Assembly (NCBI GenBank): GCA_903642235.1
Contig: CAHJWL010000011.1
Span: forward strand, 1-64,000
Length of the DNA stretch: 64,000 bases
Reading direction: 5' to 3'
Source: Acidobacteriaceae bacterium
GTDB lineage: Bacteria > Acidobacteriota > Terriglobia > Terriglobales > Acidobacteriaceae
Shown: one piece after another, positions 15,985 to 25,936 of the stretch
Position numbering within the stretch: the first letter of the stretch is position 1
How the letters are laid out: the number at the start of each line of letters is the position of its first letter
Position numbers and translations under genes: made by a program
Notes under the pieces: generated by a model
Told to the model about the DNA's origin: nothing
What the model saw: only the letters and a program-made list of their open reading frames with translations
Databases searched by the model: none

Positions 15985-18900
15985 ATGACGTATAGACGAA
16001 TATTAGGTACGAGCGCTCCCGTTGCGTTAGCGCTCTGCAGCGTGGCGTATGCGCAGCAGACTACGGGCGGTGTAGTCGGGACGGCCACGGATGGCTCCGG
16101 TGCGGCGGTCCCCAATGTCTCCGTGACCCTGTCCAGTGCCGCCACGGGCTTCACCCGGACAGTCACCTCGAACGGAAGTGGTGAATACACCATCACGGAT
16201 GTTGAACCAGGAACCTACAAAGTTACGGTCACGGCACCGAATTACAAGTCGTTCGTGGCCACTGGCGTTCAGGTCAACGTGGCCACATCGAACACGGTCA
16301 ACGCCCAGATGCAGATCGGCGGAACCTCTGAGACAGTTACGGTCGAAGACACCAACGTTTCGGTGCAGACCGACAGCGCAGCCCTCGGCCAGGTCATCGA
16401 CGGCAACCAGGTCAAGGAACTTCCGCTCAACGGCCGCAGCTTCGTCGAGCTCACGCAGCTCCAACCCGGCGTTTCGGCAGCCAACAACTTCGATACGAAA
16501 AACAAGGGCCTGCAGGGCGGCGTGGACATGTCCGTCAACGGCAACCCCACCGTGAACAATCTCTTCCTCATCGATGGGGTTAATAACAACGACGTGGGAT
16601 CCAACCGCACCATCCTGATCTATCCCTCAAACGAAGCCATCGCCGAATTCAAGATGCTGACCAACAGCTTCGGGGCTGAGTACGGGCAGGCCTCTGGCGC
16701 CATCATCAGCATCGTGACCCGCAGCGGAACCAATCGCTTTCACGGCAGCGCCTTCTACGACGGCCGCAATGATGTGCTGGATACCTTCACCTACTTCGCC
16801 AGGCAGAATGCCAATCCCGCGCTTCCACGGGGCGGCAAAGACAAGCTGCGGCGCAACGACTTCGGCTACTCCATCGGCGGCCCGATAAAGCGCGACAAGC
16901 TCTTCTTCTTCTTCAGCGAAGAATGGAATCGTGAGATTCGCGGTCGCACGGTCAGCGCTTGCGTCCCCACGGCGGCTGAACTCACGGGTGACTTCTCCGC
17001 TGACGGTGAGGGTGTGTCCTGCAGTCCCAACCTGCCCGACTTCGCCGGCGCGCCCACGGTCGCGGGAAATCCATATAAGCTGCAGGCGATAGATCCGTCC
17101 GCAGCGAAAATCCTCCAGCTGTATCCTTCCCCGACCCGTACTAACCTGGTTGGCGGAAATAACTGGTCGCAGTCTCTTCCAACCGCGCTCTACTGGCGGG
17201 AAGAAAATGTTCGTGCAGATTACCGCATCACACCGAAAAATCTGATCGTCGGCCGGTATACGCAGGACACCTGGACGAATCCGTCCTATAACGCCGGCTA
17301 TTGGGGAGACGATCCGTTCCCGGCACTGAACAGCAGTTGGTCCCAGCCCTCGAAGTCGATGATGGGTCGATGGACCTCTACCATCAGCGACACCCTGGTC
17401 AATGATGCTGCCTTCCAGTACTCCAACAATCGGATCATTATCACTGCCGGTGGTACGAACCCGGACCTGCTTCCGCAGGTCAGCGCGGCCGTTCCCACCC
17501 TGTTTGCAAATGGGCAAAAGCATTCGCCGGTCGGTGTTCCGCAGGTTAGTCTCGGCAACTACAACACAACGCAAAACATCGCTCCCTGGCAGAATCAGCT
17601 GGATCTCTATAGCTTCCAGGACAATGTCTCCAAGATCTTTGGCCGCAATGTCCTGAAGTTCGGCTTGAACCTCGATATCGACGGTAAAGATGAGGACACA
17701 AACCCCTCGAGCGGCGAGCGGCCGAGCCTGAGCGGCGACGGAGTTGCTCTCAAGAACCCTGACGGAACACCTGCCGGTGGTATCTCCACGGGCAATACAC
17801 TCGCGAACTTCCTGATACCTGGAAACAAGTTCTTCATCAGCGAGACCTCGACCAACGTCCGTGCCAAGCTGCGCTGGCGCAACTACGAGTTCTACGCGAC
17901 GGACAACTTCAAGCTCACACCGCATGTCACAATCGATGCCGGTCTGCGCTACTCCATCATGCCGCCGACCTACCAGCCCAACGGCATTGAAACCAACTTC
18001 CAGCCAAACCTCTACAACGCCGCTCTGCCCGCCACAGATGCCTGCAACGGACTTCTCACCATTCCTGGCAAGGATCCGTGCGGCGACGCCAACAAGCAGT
18101 TCGGAACTGCCTTCTCCTCCGGTACCCCGGGAAAGAACAAGTACCTGCAGGACGTCAACTATCACCTCTTCGCACCCCGCGTCGGCGTGAACTGGGACAC
18201 CTCCGGCACGGGCAAAACGGTGGTCAGCGCAGGCGCCGGCCAGTTCTTCCAGCGGGAACGCATCTCCCGGTACACCCTGGTCTCCAACTCGCCCTTCGCC
18301 ATCAATGCCAACAACTACATCCGCACTCTGGGTGGAGCAACGCCGACCGCTCTGACGGGCGCTACCTCACAGCCGCAGGGCGGCTACGATCCAAAATCTC
18401 TCCTCCCGAACTCCTGGCAATGGAACCTCACCGTCCAGCAGGCGCTCAACGCAAACTCCCTCTTCTCCATCAGCTATGTGGGCAACAAGGGAACGCACCT
18501 GACGTCCGGCTACGACATCAACCAGATTCCGCAGTCCAACTGGCTGGATGCTACGTTCGCGCAGGGCAACGCCGTGAACACGTACCGCCCATACTCCAAC
18601 TACGGCTCGCTGGCATGGTGGACGCACTCCGGAAATTCCAACTTCAACGGTCTTGAGACCCTGATCAAGACCCGCTTCAAGAATCTGCAAATGCTTGCTG
18701 CGTACACCTGGTCGCATTCCATCGCAGACATCATCGTTGATGATTCGAGCGGCGCCCTCGGAACGCAAACGCGCACCTTCTACTCGCAACCACGCTTCGA
18801 CCGCGGCAATGGCGATGTGAACCGCCCAAATAACTTCGTCGCGAACGCCGTCTACAACCTGCCTTCCCTTGCTGGCAAGAACCACCTCTTGACAGGAGCA

Positions 18901-19554
18901 CTCGGCGGCTGGGAGTTGAGTGGCATCACTACCGCGGCGAACGGAAACAACTTCACCATCTACCAGGGTGCAAGTGAGAACACAAAGGCTGTTGCAAAGG
19001 TGCTTGACAGAACCGTCGGCAGCCCGACCCTCGGCACTCTGATCACGAACCCGGTTGCTGGCCTCCTCAACGGACTTGTCCAAACCGGCTACACCGCTCC
19101 TCTCCGCCCGCTGAAGGTCGCAGGCCAAAGCCCAACCGCCGGCCGCAAAGGTCAGCAGATCGTCAATCCCAACGCCTTCACCCTGATCGGCTACCAACTC
19201 GGCACCATTCCAGGCAACATGGCGCCCCGCGGCTATGTGGGTGGTCCGAACTTCGTCAACACAGACTTCTCCGTCGACAAGAACTGGAAGGTTCGTGAGA
19301 TGGCCACGGTGCAGTTCCGCCTGGACTTCTTCGACGTGTTCAACCACGCCAACTTCAATCCCAACCAGGGCACCTTTACGCCGTTCCAATCCGTCAACTG
19401 CGGTGCGCAAGGCGCAGATGGTACGTACCAGCCCTGCAGCACCACCAACAGTGTGATCAGCGCTCAAAGTGCGACCTCCGGCTTTGGAACGTCCAACCAG
19501 ACGATCGGGAACGCCTCACGTCAGATCCAATACACCCTCCACATCAACTTCTAA
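15985..19554 (+). CDS. Oar-like TonB-dependent receptor with carboxypeptidase-regulatory domain
   Basis: 1189 residues. Signal peptide ending AYAQQ, then a CarboxypepD_reg-like Ig-fold domain (VPNVSVTLSSAATGFTRTVT, GEYTITDVEPGTYKVTVTAP), a plug region (LPLNGRSFVELTQLQPGV; NNLFLIDGVNNND; GAIISIVTRSGTNRFHGSAF) and a long outer-membrane beta-barrel to the C-terminus (IQYTLHINF, ending in an aromatic). This is the Oar/acidobacterial receptor type, thought to import large polymers with TonB-ExbBD. Start supported by GGAGA four bases before the ATG. It is followed by a strong terminator and the TPR gene. The substrate cannot be deduced. Confidence 0.93.
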   Translation: MTYRRILGTSAPVALALCSVAYAQQTTGGVVGTATDGSGAAVPNVSVTLSSAATGFTRTVTSNGSGEYTITDVEPGTYKVTVTAPNYKSFVATGVQVNVATSNTVNAQMQIGGTSETVTVEDTNVSVQTDSAALGQVIDGNQVKELPLNGRSFVELTQLQPGVSAANNFDTKNKGLQGGVDMSVNGNPTVNNLFLIDGVNNNDVGSNRTILIYPSNEAIAEFKMLTNSFGAEYGQASGAIISIVTRSGTNRFHGSAFYDGRNDVLDTFTYFARQNANPALPRGGKDKLRRNDFGYSIGGPIKRDKLFFFFSEEWNREIRGRTVSACVPTAAELTGDFSADGEGVSCSPNLPDFAGAPTVAGNPYKLQAIDPSAAKILQLYPSPTRTNLVGGNNWSQSLPTALYWREENVRADYRITPKNLIVGRYTQDTWTNPSYNAGYWGDDPFPALNSSWSQPSKSMMGRWTSTISDTLVNDAAFQYSNNRIIITAGGTNPDLLPQVSAAVPTLFANGQKHSPVGVPQVSLGNYNTTQNIAPWQNQLDLYSFQDNVSKIFGRNVLKFGLNLDIDGKDEDTNPSSGERPSLSGDGVALKNPDGTPAGGISTGNTLANFLIPGNKFFISETSTNVRAKLRWRNYEFYATDNFKLTPHVTIDAGLRYSIMPPTYQPNGIETNFQPNLYNAALPATDACNGLLTIPGKDPCGDANKQFGTAFSSGTPGKNKYLQDVNYHLFAPRVGVNWDTSGTGKTVVSAGAGQFFQRERISRYTLVSNSPFAINANNYIRTLGGATPTALTGATSQPQGGYDPKSLLPNSWQWNLTVQQALNANSLFSISYVGNKGTHLTSGYDINQIPQSNWLDATFAQGNAVNTYRPYSNYGSLAWWTHSGNSNFNGLETLIKTRFKNLQMLAAYTWSHSIADIIVDDSSGALGTQTRTFYSQPRFDRGNGDVNRPNNFVANAVYNLPSLAGKNHLLTGALGGWELSGITTAANGNNFTIYQGASENTKAVAKVLDRTVGSPTLGTLITNPVAGLLNGLVQTGYTAPLRPLKVAGQSPTAGRKGQQIVNPNAFTLIGYQLGTIPGNMAPRGYVGGPNFVNTDFSVDKNWKVREMATVQFRLDFFDVFNHANFNPNQGTFTPFQSVNCGAQGADGTYQPCSTTNSVISAQSATSGFGTSNQTIGNASRQIQYTLHINF

Positions 19555-19566
19555 CCTGATGCAAGG

Positions 19567-19620
19567 CGAACGGCGGGAGGAGCCCTGGCTCCCTCCCGCC
19601 GTTCGCGTTTGTGTCCTCAC
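19567..19620 (+). terminator. Rho-independent terminator after the first receptor
   Basis: CGAACGGCGGGAGGAGCC and GGCTCCCTCCCGCCGTTCG form a stem of 18 pairs with one bulge and a two-base loop, followed by CGTTTG. It lies 13 bases after the receptor stop codon. Confidence 0.8.
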
Positions 19621-19693
19621 CTGACCTCGAGGCACTGCATCACGTTTGACAGCCTTCGAAACCAAACAGCCGCACCTGTGACACGATAGCCAA

Positions 19694-21085
19694 GTGAGTC
19701 GCATCCCCACGCTTCGCCAGTTCCTGACTCTCACCACGCTTCTGCTCTCCGTCGCAGGCGAAGCTCAGGCTCATCCAAAGACATCGCAGGCAGCTTCACC
19801 TGCTGCGTCTTCTCTATCGCAGACACGCGCTGCAAACCTGGGTCCTCTGCAGCAGGCGCAAGCGCAGGCTCTCGCCTCCGGCGATACGTCTGCAATCGCC
19901 ACGACCTCAAACGCGCTCTCCGCCGCGCTGCTCCATGGCCTTGCGCGCCTGGAACGCATCACCGGAGACGCCGAGCGTGCCACGGAACTCGATACCAAGG
20001 GTCGTTTGCTTGAAGCCGACTCCCCTGCCTCCCCTGTAATCTCCACACAGCCCCCCTCTGCCCGCCAACCATCCGCCGCGCAGCGCCTGGCCGCGGAAAA
20101 AGAAAAGATCCCACTCAGGAAGCTTCTGGCGCAAAGCTATAACGACCTGGGAACGGCGGAGGCGCGGCAGGGAAGCTATGAGCGCGCAAAGCAACACTTC
20201 GAAGAGGCCGCTTTCTGGGACACACCAAACGACACTCTTCTCCGAAACCTTGGCACAGCCGCCTTTCGCGTCGGCGACTTCCCAGCCGCGGTTCGCGCCT
20301 TCAATCAATATCTGCAGCCCAAGCCCGCCAATGCCGGAGTCGCCGATCCGCGGTCTCAGCTGATGTACGCTCTGTCGCTCTTTTCAGTCGGAGACTTTTC
20401 CGCGGCAGCGCGCGCCTTCTCTCCCGTCTCCTCTGATGCTCTGAAAGATCCAAGATCGGGGTACTCCTGGGCCTTCTCCCTCGCGCACTCCGGAGATCCG
20501 AAACAGGCAAACAGCATCGCCGGCCAGCTCTCTGCGCAGTCTCTTCCCCCCACTGTCCTCTCACTCGTCTGCCATATCTTTCTCGACACCGAAAGCTATG
20601 AGCAGAGCATCACGTGCTACCGCAAAATACTCGCCACAGATCCGGACTTCCGTCTAGCTCATTACCAGGTGGCTGAGTCTCTCATCCGTCTGGACAGGCC
20701 CGCGGACGCCATCCCGGAGCTTCGGCAGGAACTCGTTCTCAGCCCCGATGATCCGAATGTCGAGTACTCCCTGGCCTTCGCACTTCTCCAGACATCCAGC
20801 AAAGACCAGGCGCGTACCCTGCTGACGACGATCACGGCCACACATCCGGAGATGGCGCAGGCGCAATACCAGCTCGGCAAGCTGCTCCTCGAAGCCGGTG
20901 ATACGGACAACGCCCGCGTGCATCTCGAGGCAGCAGAAAAGGCCGATCCCTCGTCGGACTACACCCACTACCAACTGCAGGCAATCTATCGAAAACTCGG
21001 CCGGACCGCAGATGCGGATCGCGAAGCTCAGCTCTATCGGGAGATCAAGGAGCGCCGTCGCGCCCTGCCTGCCTCCACGCGGTAG
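19694..21085 (+). CDS. Secreted tetratricopeptide repeat protein
   Basis: 463 residues from a GTG start, with a signal peptide (FLTLTTLLLSVAGEAQA). The rest is helical with several TPR units: YNDLGTAEARQGSYERAKQH, LRNLGTAAFRVGDFPAAVRA, LAHYQVAESLIRLDRPADAI, AQYQLGKLLLEAGDTDNARV. TPR proteins are binding scaffolds. With the CRTAC1 protein and the receptor it forms a same-strand group (13939-21085) typical of acidobacteria; joint function is not known. Confidence 0.85.
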   Translation: MSRIPTLRQFLTLTTLLLSVAGEAQAHPKTSQAASPAASSLSQTRAANLGPLQQAQAQALASGDTSAIATTSNALSAALLHGLARLERITGDAERATELDTKGRLLEADSPASPVISTQPPSARQPSAAQRLAAEKEKIPLRKLLAQSYNDLGTAEARQGSYERAKQHFEEAAFWDTPNDTLLRNLGTAAFRVGDFPAAVRAFNQYLQPKPANAGVADPRSQLMYALSLFSVGDFSAAARAFSPVSSDALKDPRSGYSWAFSLAHSGDPKQANSIAGQLSAQSLPPTVLSLVCHIFLDTESYEQSITCYRKILATDPDFRLAHYQVAESLIRLDRPADAIPELRQELVLSPDDPNVEYSLAFALLQTSSKDQARTLLTTITATHPEMAQAQYQLGKLLLEAGDTDNARVHLEAAEKADPSSDYTHYQLQAIYRKLGRTADADREAQLYREIKERRRALPASTR

Positions 21086-21236
21086 ATCTCGAGTCAGGGG
21101 CAGGACTGCTTCTCTCTCGGAAGCCTTCGAGCGAAGGCAGCATCCTCGCAGCAGCTATCCTTCACTCGGGCTGACAGTCAAACAAGCGTCCGTCAGCAAC
21201 GGGATTGCTCAGTTTGCTCCTGAAAGGAGCTCCAGC

Positions 21237-22007
21237 ATGGCCGATAGCGGCACAAACCAGAGCGCTCCCCCGGAGCCCATCGCGGCCAGCATACGTCTGG
21301 AGCGAAAGCATCCTCTGGCCATTCGCTGGATGCATTGGATCAACTTCCCCATCCTGTTCACAATGATCTGGAGCGGCCTGCTGATCTACTGGAACGACTC
21401 CGACAATGCCTTCCAGCATGCCCACAGGGTCTATCGAATCGGTCTCGGTCCCGTGACCCTCCTCCGCTTCTTCCCGGACTGGTTTTATGCCAGCCTTCAC
21501 GTGCCCTACCATGTAACGCAGGGCCTGGGATACCACTTCCTTTTCATGTGGTTCTTCGCCCTCAACGGCATCCTGTACGTGCTATACACATGGCTTTCGG
21601 GGGAGTGGCGCTTTCTTCTTCCGCAGCGCCGCAGTCTGCTCGATGCCATCCAGGTCACGCTCGTCGATCTGCACCTGCGAAAGGGCCTCCCACCGCAGAC
21701 GAAGTACAACGGCGCCCAACGCATCGCGTACACATCCGTCATCCTGATGGGGGCAGGCATGCTCCTCACCGGACTCGCCATCTATAAGCCCATCTCCACA
21801 CACTGGCTTACCGCCCTTCTGGGCGGGTACGAGATGGCCCGCTGGCTGCATTTCTGGCTTACCCTCAGCTTCCTTGGCTTCTTTGTCATTCATGTCGTAC
21901 AGGTCACGCTGGCAGGCTGGAATAACTTCCGTGCCATGATCAGCGGCTTCGAGGTGCAGCGCACGGAAGCGCCCTCCATCGAGGCGGAACGACAAAGGCG
22001 ACAATGA
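21237..22007 (+). CDS. Cytochrome b561 / Ni-hydrogenase-type membrane cytochrome b
   Basis: 256 residues from the ATG at 21237, which has AAAGGAG nine bases upstream; the longer open frame from 20898 overlaps the TPR gene and is not the start. It has about four to five membrane helices with histidines suited to bind haem b: HPLAIRWMHWINFPILFTMI, SLHVPYHVTQGLGYHFLFMW, ARWLHFWLTLSFLGFFVIHV. The gene overlaps the next by four bases (ATGA), so the cytochrome probably passes electrons between the quinone pool and the sulfite-oxidase-like protein, as YedZ does for YedY/MsrP. Confidence 0.85.
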   Translation: MADSGTNQSAPPEPIAASIRLERKHPLAIRWMHWINFPILFTMIWSGLLIYWNDSDNAFQHAHRVYRIGLGPVTLLRFFPDWFYASLHVPYHVTQGLGYHFLFMWFFALNGILYVLYTWLSGEWRFLLPQRRSLLDAIQVTLVDLHLRKGLPPQTKYNGAQRIAYTSVILMGAGMLLTGLAIYKPISTHWLTALLGGYEMARWLHFWLTLSFLGFFVIHVVQVTLAGWNNFRAMISGFEVQRTEAPSIEAERQRRQ

Positions 22008-23335
22008 GCGATCGCGCAAACCAATCCGCTCCCGCTGCCGAACACGATCTGCAGGCGCAGCCCGCTCCCTCACCCCGGTCCGGTGAGGCTAAGCCCGTTT
22101 CCGCAACTGAGTCCGCTCTCGCAGCGCAGCCTGACGGAAACAATCAGCCTGACGGAGACAATCACCCCGCGCCCACGACTCTGGCTGCCCTGCAAGTTCC
22201 GTCCGCTTCACAGAAGCAGGCGGAAAAGCCTGTCGCTGCCAGCGCTCATCCTTCGTCTGAAGCCGCTGCTGTTCGCGCCGGCGATCAGCGACCGGAGGAC
22301 CCCGCCTCAGCCGACGACGTACTGACCCGGCGCATGCAGGGCAGAGAAGCAGCCGATGCCGCGGTGCTTCTGGACTCCCGCAAACAGACCCGGCGCGCCT
22401 TCGTCGTGGCAGCGATCGGCGCGGCTGCCGGCTACGGCCTCTATCGTTCTCTCGACAAGGCACCGAGCGACGACATGCAGCCCTCTCCCTTGCGCCGCGC
22501 GTATGAGCTCAATGCAGCGCTTTCCCGCAAGATCTTTCAGGATCTCCCGCTTGCTCCTACCTACCCCCTGTCTCGCGCGGAAACGTTGCGCGTCAACGGG
22601 GTCTACGGCTTGAAGAGGCCGCTCAAACCCGAGAGCTGGCGTCTTCAGGTCGTCGGCACCACAGCATCCGCGCAGCATCCACGTTTCACCTCCGATGTCA
22701 CCGCCTGGGAGTACCAGTACATCGAAACCGCCAGTGCGGACGATCAAGGTCATGAGACGAAGGTGGACCCCAGGCTGCTCAGCTCTGCCAAGATGGCGCC
22801 TGAGTCCGCGCAGCAGCAGACCAGCGACGATGAGAATCACACCGGCCGCAAGCCTCGCGGCTCGGAAGAGGCCGGCGAGAGCGAGTCCACCCTGCGGCCC
22901 GGTACGCCAGGTCTGCTTCTGCCGATGAGCGATCTGCTCAAACTGCCGCGACACGAACTCGTCACCCAGTTCAAGTGCATCGAGGGCTGGAGTCAGATCG
23001 TGCATTGGGCAGGCATTCGCATGTCCGACTTCTTTGAGATCTATCCGCCTGCTCTGATCGACGGGAAAGAGCCGCGCTTTGCGTACATGGAGACACCCGA
23101 CGGCGACTACTTCACAGGCTATGATCTCCATGCCTTGCGCCACCCGCAAACACTCCTCGTGACCGAGATGATGGGTGCACCGCTCACGGAATCTCATGGC
23201 GCCCCGCTGCGTCTCCACATGCCCACCAAGTACGGCTACAAGCAGATCAAGCGCATCGGTCTGATCGCCTACACCAACAGCAAGCCCGACGACTACTGGA
23301 CCAAGCTCGGCTACGACTGGTACGCCGGCCTCTAA
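22004..23335 (+). CDS. Sulfite oxidase-like molybdopterin-dependent oxidoreductase
   Basis: 443 residues. Residues 1-125 are a Ser/Pro/Glu-rich extension, followed by a single hydrophobic segment (RRAFVVAAIGAAAGYGLY) preceded by KQTRR, then an oxidoreductase_molyb domain: the cysteine expected to bind molybdenum lies in VTQFKCIEGWSQIVHWAGI, followed by FAYMETPDGDYFTGYDL and GAPLRLHMPTKYGYKQIKRI. A charged insert (about residues 245-300) splits the domain. It is YedY/MsrP-like, and those enzymes repair methionine sulfoxide, but the actual substrate here is unknown. The partner is the cytochrome b gene that overlaps it. Confidence 0.87.
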   Translation: MSDRANQSAPAAEHDLQAQPAPSPRSGEAKPVSATESALAAQPDGNNQPDGDNHPAPTTLAALQVPSASQKQAEKPVAASAHPSSEAAAVRAGDQRPEDPASADDVLTRRMQGREAADAAVLLDSRKQTRRAFVVAAIGAAAGYGLYRSLDKAPSDDMQPSPLRRAYELNAALSRKIFQDLPLAPTYPLSRAETLRVNGVYGLKRPLKPESWRLQVVGTTASAQHPRFTSDVTAWEYQYIETASADDQGHETKVDPRLLSSAKMAPESAQQQTSDDENHTGRKPRGSEEAGESESTLRPGTPGLLLPMSDLLKLPRHELVTQFKCIEGWSQIVHWAGIRMSDFFEIYPPALIDGKEPRFAYMETPDGDYFTGYDLHALRHPQTLLVTEMMGAPLTESHGAPLRLHMPTKYGYKQIKRIGLIAYTNSKPDDYWTKLGYDWYAGL

Positions 23336-23512
23336 CCCGGCCGCGCAGCAATCCCTGCTGTCTCCGTCTCTACACCGACGGCGGGCACAAGCTCTTCTAG
23401 GGCATCGGGTGTAAGCCGCGGCTCTCCAGACCAGCTCGTCTGCAGCTCCGGAATCCGCAGCAACCTGCAGAGCGAGTCACTCAGCAGCAGCGCGGGCCGG
23501 CCCTCATGCTCA
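23336..23512. other. Convergent intergenic region, no gene recognised
   Basis: 177 bases between the molybdoenzyme and glycosyltransferase stop codons. A minus-strand frame runs through it but lacks a start with a ribosome binding site and has no family features. Confidence 0.4.
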
Positions 23513-24667
23513 TCACCCCGCCGCGCTGAGAGCGGCAACCATGCTCGCCGCTCGTCGATCCCATGTGCCGTCTCTGCTGGCATGCCACCGCGCCTCAATC
23601 TGGCCATCGTTGAAGCCGCGGGTTCTGAGCTCCCGCAGCAGCGTCGCGCCCTGCTCCGCCGTGTCAAAAAGCTGCAGCAGCGGTGGCTTGTGCAGGAGTT
23701 CCTCAAACCCCCGCGTTGCAAGAATCGGCCGTGTCGCCGCAAGATGCTCATAGAAGCGCGTCGAGCTCCCGGAGTACGTCGGCTCCCGCAGCTTGTACGG
23801 CAGAACCGCAACATCCAGACCGCGCGCATACGCCGCCAGAGCGCCGTACGGCTTCTTCCCGACAAAGCGGACGCGCCCGCCCCTCTGCAGCAGATCCTCC
23901 CGCGCGAAGCGCTCCCCCGCATCAGGAACGTCCTGGCCGACCGGACCGATCAGCAGCCACGAGAAATCAGGATCCGCATCAACCAGCGCCCGCAGCAGCA
24001 GCCAGTCCACGTTCGACCCCATATTCCCGATCACACCAGCGATCGGTCGTTCCAGCCCATCTGCGTCCGCCGGCAGCTCCTCCGGGAGCAGCAAGGGCGC
24101 GGCGATCAGGTTTGCCTCCCGGGTCGCATTCGGAACAACCAGAATCTTCGCTGGATCGCATCCCGCCTCCCCGGTCAGATACTCTGCAAGCCGGTTCGAG
24201 TTCGGGCAAACCAGCCTCGCAGCCGCGCACATCCTGCGATCCAACCTCGTCACTTGCAGGGGGTTGACTCCCGCATACGCAGCAATCCGGTCGGTAAGGT
24301 AATAGACCACAGGTCCCGGCCACAGTGCCGCCAGCGGCGCATGGTATGGCGTTGTGCAGAGCAGTGGCGACAGAGCCGGAGCGGTCGTCTGCCGCAGCAG
24401 CCGCCGTCTCAGGCCTGAGCCAGTACGTGCCATCCACGAGAGAGGAGGCCGCGCATATCCTCGCTGGAGCGGAAAGCTGCGCTGGGAGAGTCCGGCCTCT
24501 GTCGTGGCCTCCTCCCTCTCCCCACCGCTTGATCCGGCAAAGAGAGCCCATCTCTCCATCCGTGGCCGCCAGGCTGTTACAGGCACAAGCCGCGACAGAG
24601 CCATCGCAAACTCCCGGTCGAGCGCATCCGAAAGCTGCATGTACTGCCATCGTTCTGTATCACGCAT
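23513..24667 (-). CDS. Glycosyltransferase, GT-B fold (family 4-like)
   Basis: 384 residues. The N-terminal half carries YYLTDRIAAYAGV and RLVCPNSNRLAEYL, the C-terminal Rossmann half IAGVIGNMGSNVDWLLLRAL, WLLIGPVG, VRFVGKKPYGALAAYARGLD and the donor-site segment SGSSTRFYEHLAATRPILAT with the E-x(7)-type pattern of GT4 enzymes. A cytoplasmic sugar transferase for surface polysaccharide or glycolipid is likely; acceptor unknown. It is read in the same direction as the two genes upstream at 24740 and 25074. Confidence 0.83.
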   Translation of the reverse strand: MRDTERWQYMQLSDALDREFAMALSRLVPVTAWRPRMERWALFAGSSGGEREEATTEAGLSQRSFPLQRGYARPPLSWMARTGSGLRRRLLRQTTAPALSPLLCTTPYHAPLAALWPGPVVYYLTDRIAAYAGVNPLQVTRLDRRMCAAARLVCPNSNRLAEYLTGEAGCDPAKILVVPNATREANLIAAPLLLPEELPADADGLERPIAGVIGNMGSNVDWLLLRALVDADPDFSWLLIGPVGQDVPDAGERFAREDLLQRGGRVRFVGKKPYGALAAYARGLDVAVLPYKLREPTYSGSSTRFYEHLAATRPILATRGFEELLHKPPLLQLFDTAEQGATLLRELRTRGFNDGQIEARWHASRDGTWDRRAASMVAALSAAG

Positions 24668-24739
24668 CGTCCAGTGATCTTACTGTGCCGTCCGACCCGC
24701 TTCACCAGGGCCGCCCTCGCCCCGTCCGCGCCTCTCGAT

Positions 24740-24955
24740 CTAGGAGGCAGCCGAGACGAAGGACAGAAGGCTCGGCGGTGTGCCCGCCTCCACCACCTTG
24801 ACCCGGCAGGACCGGCACTCCTTCTCGTGTGTGAGCAGGGCCATCAGGGCAACATCCGCTAGCGCCTGGTTCCTAAGCGTGGAGCCGGAGACTCGGGCGG
24901 CCGAGACCGCGCGGGAGTACGACGCAAGCAGTTGATCGCCAAACGTGCAGGCCAT
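24740..24955 (-). CDS. Small hypothetical protein with HxxxC-x2-C motif
   Basis: 71 residues from the ATG at 24955 (MACTFGDQLLASYSRAVSAA). The C-terminal third has HEKECRSCRVKV, a possible metal-binding site like that of small anti-sigma or zinc-finger proteins, preceded by a helix. No family recognised. The frame is open upstream to 25126 but that would overlap the next gene. Coding status is supported by its position between two same-strand genes and by the motif. Confidence 0.5.
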   Translation of the reverse strand: MACTFGDQLLASYSRAVSAARVSGSTLRNQALADVALMALLTHEKECRSCRVKVVEAGTPPSLLSFVSAAS

Positions 24956-25073
24956 ACATCTCAAACTAGCACCCGTTTGTAGTCCGGCAGGAGCTCGTTC
25001 AGGTCGCAGCATTTGCGGAAAAGTGGAAATGTCGGCCCAGAACACACGAGCAGGGAAGCGCTCTGAAAAGGGA

Positions 25074-25787
25074 CTAAGACCAGCGGCGCGTGGACCTCTT
25101 GGCAGCGGAGCGTCGGGTGTACTCAAACGGCCCGCTGACGGCCAGGCGTCTGCCCTCAGGATTCAGCTGCCACGCGAGCAGCATGGCAAACGCTACGGAG
25201 ACAAGGCCGGGCAGCGCGAAGAGCGATCGCCGAAGAGCGAGCATAGGGGCCGCAGGGGCGAAGGCAGCGAGGCGAAGCAACGTTCTTACGGGAAGGGCGA
25301 GCATGGGGCCACGTCCGGCATGGAGGGAGAGTGAGACCAGAGTCTCGGCGGCGAGGGCCTCCGTATAGGTGAGATAGGTGAGGGTGGCAGCGGCGATCTG
25401 GAGAACAAGGCCGCCTCTCTGGTGCGAGCCGGCAGAGACGGCGGCTCCAAGCAGCGCTCCGAGGAGGAGGATGAGGGCAGTAAAGGCCCAGAGGCCCAAA
25501 TCCCAGATCGGCAGCGCGCTCTCGGGAATATGACGCAGCAGGTCAATCGACCAGGAGATCGGGATGAAACTGAGCAGGGCGGCGGCGACGCCGAAGAGCA
25601 GACCGCGCATGCGGCAGCGGCGGAGGTAAGCGGACTCGTTGCGGCGAAGAGCCTCGGCGCACGGTCCGCAATGGGCAGAGCCGTCGACGCGCCAGTAGGA
25701 CCGGACGAGGACGGTGCTGCAGCCGCGGCAGGTCTCGATGGTCTCGGGACCAGTGAGCAGCCACGCGCCGGGTCTCATGGCAGGCAC
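25074..25787 (-). CDS. Membrane protein with N-terminal zinc ribbon
   Basis: 237 residues. Residues 15-45 hold two CxxC pairs (TCRGCSTVLV and HCGPCAEALR), a likely zinc ribbon. Then about five hydrophobic segments (LLFGVAAALLSFIPISWSID; LWAFTALILLLGALLGAAVS). No recognised family beyond this. It ends 119 bases before the start of the small gene at 24955 and is divergent from trpC. Confidence 0.7.
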   Translation of the reverse strand: MPAMRPGAWLLTGPETIETCRGCSTVLVRSYWRVDGSAHCGPCAEALRRNESAYLRRCRMRGLLFGVAAALLSFIPISWSIDLLRHIPESALPIWDLGLWAFTALILLLGALLGAAVSAGSHQRGGLVLQIAAATLTYLTYTEALAAETLVSLSLHAGRGPMLALPVRTLLRLAAFAPAAPMLALRRSLFALPGLVSVAFAMLLAWQLNPEGRRLAVSGPFEYTRRSAAKRSTRRWS

Positions 25788-25936
25788 CTTGGCGGTGATG
25801 CTGGGCGGAATGCGGGAGGAGGCGGCATACGGGTGCGCTGATGGCTCATAAGACGCCGCGAGAGCAGGCGGAGGCGGGCGACAACAGTCTGATAGGACGC
25901 CCGGCGGCGCTCCGTCCCCAGTAGAATAAGGTCTCT

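Noticed and set aside
16627-18165. 512-codon antisense frame in the first receptor
   Set aside because: Shadow of the receptor reading frame; no family features.
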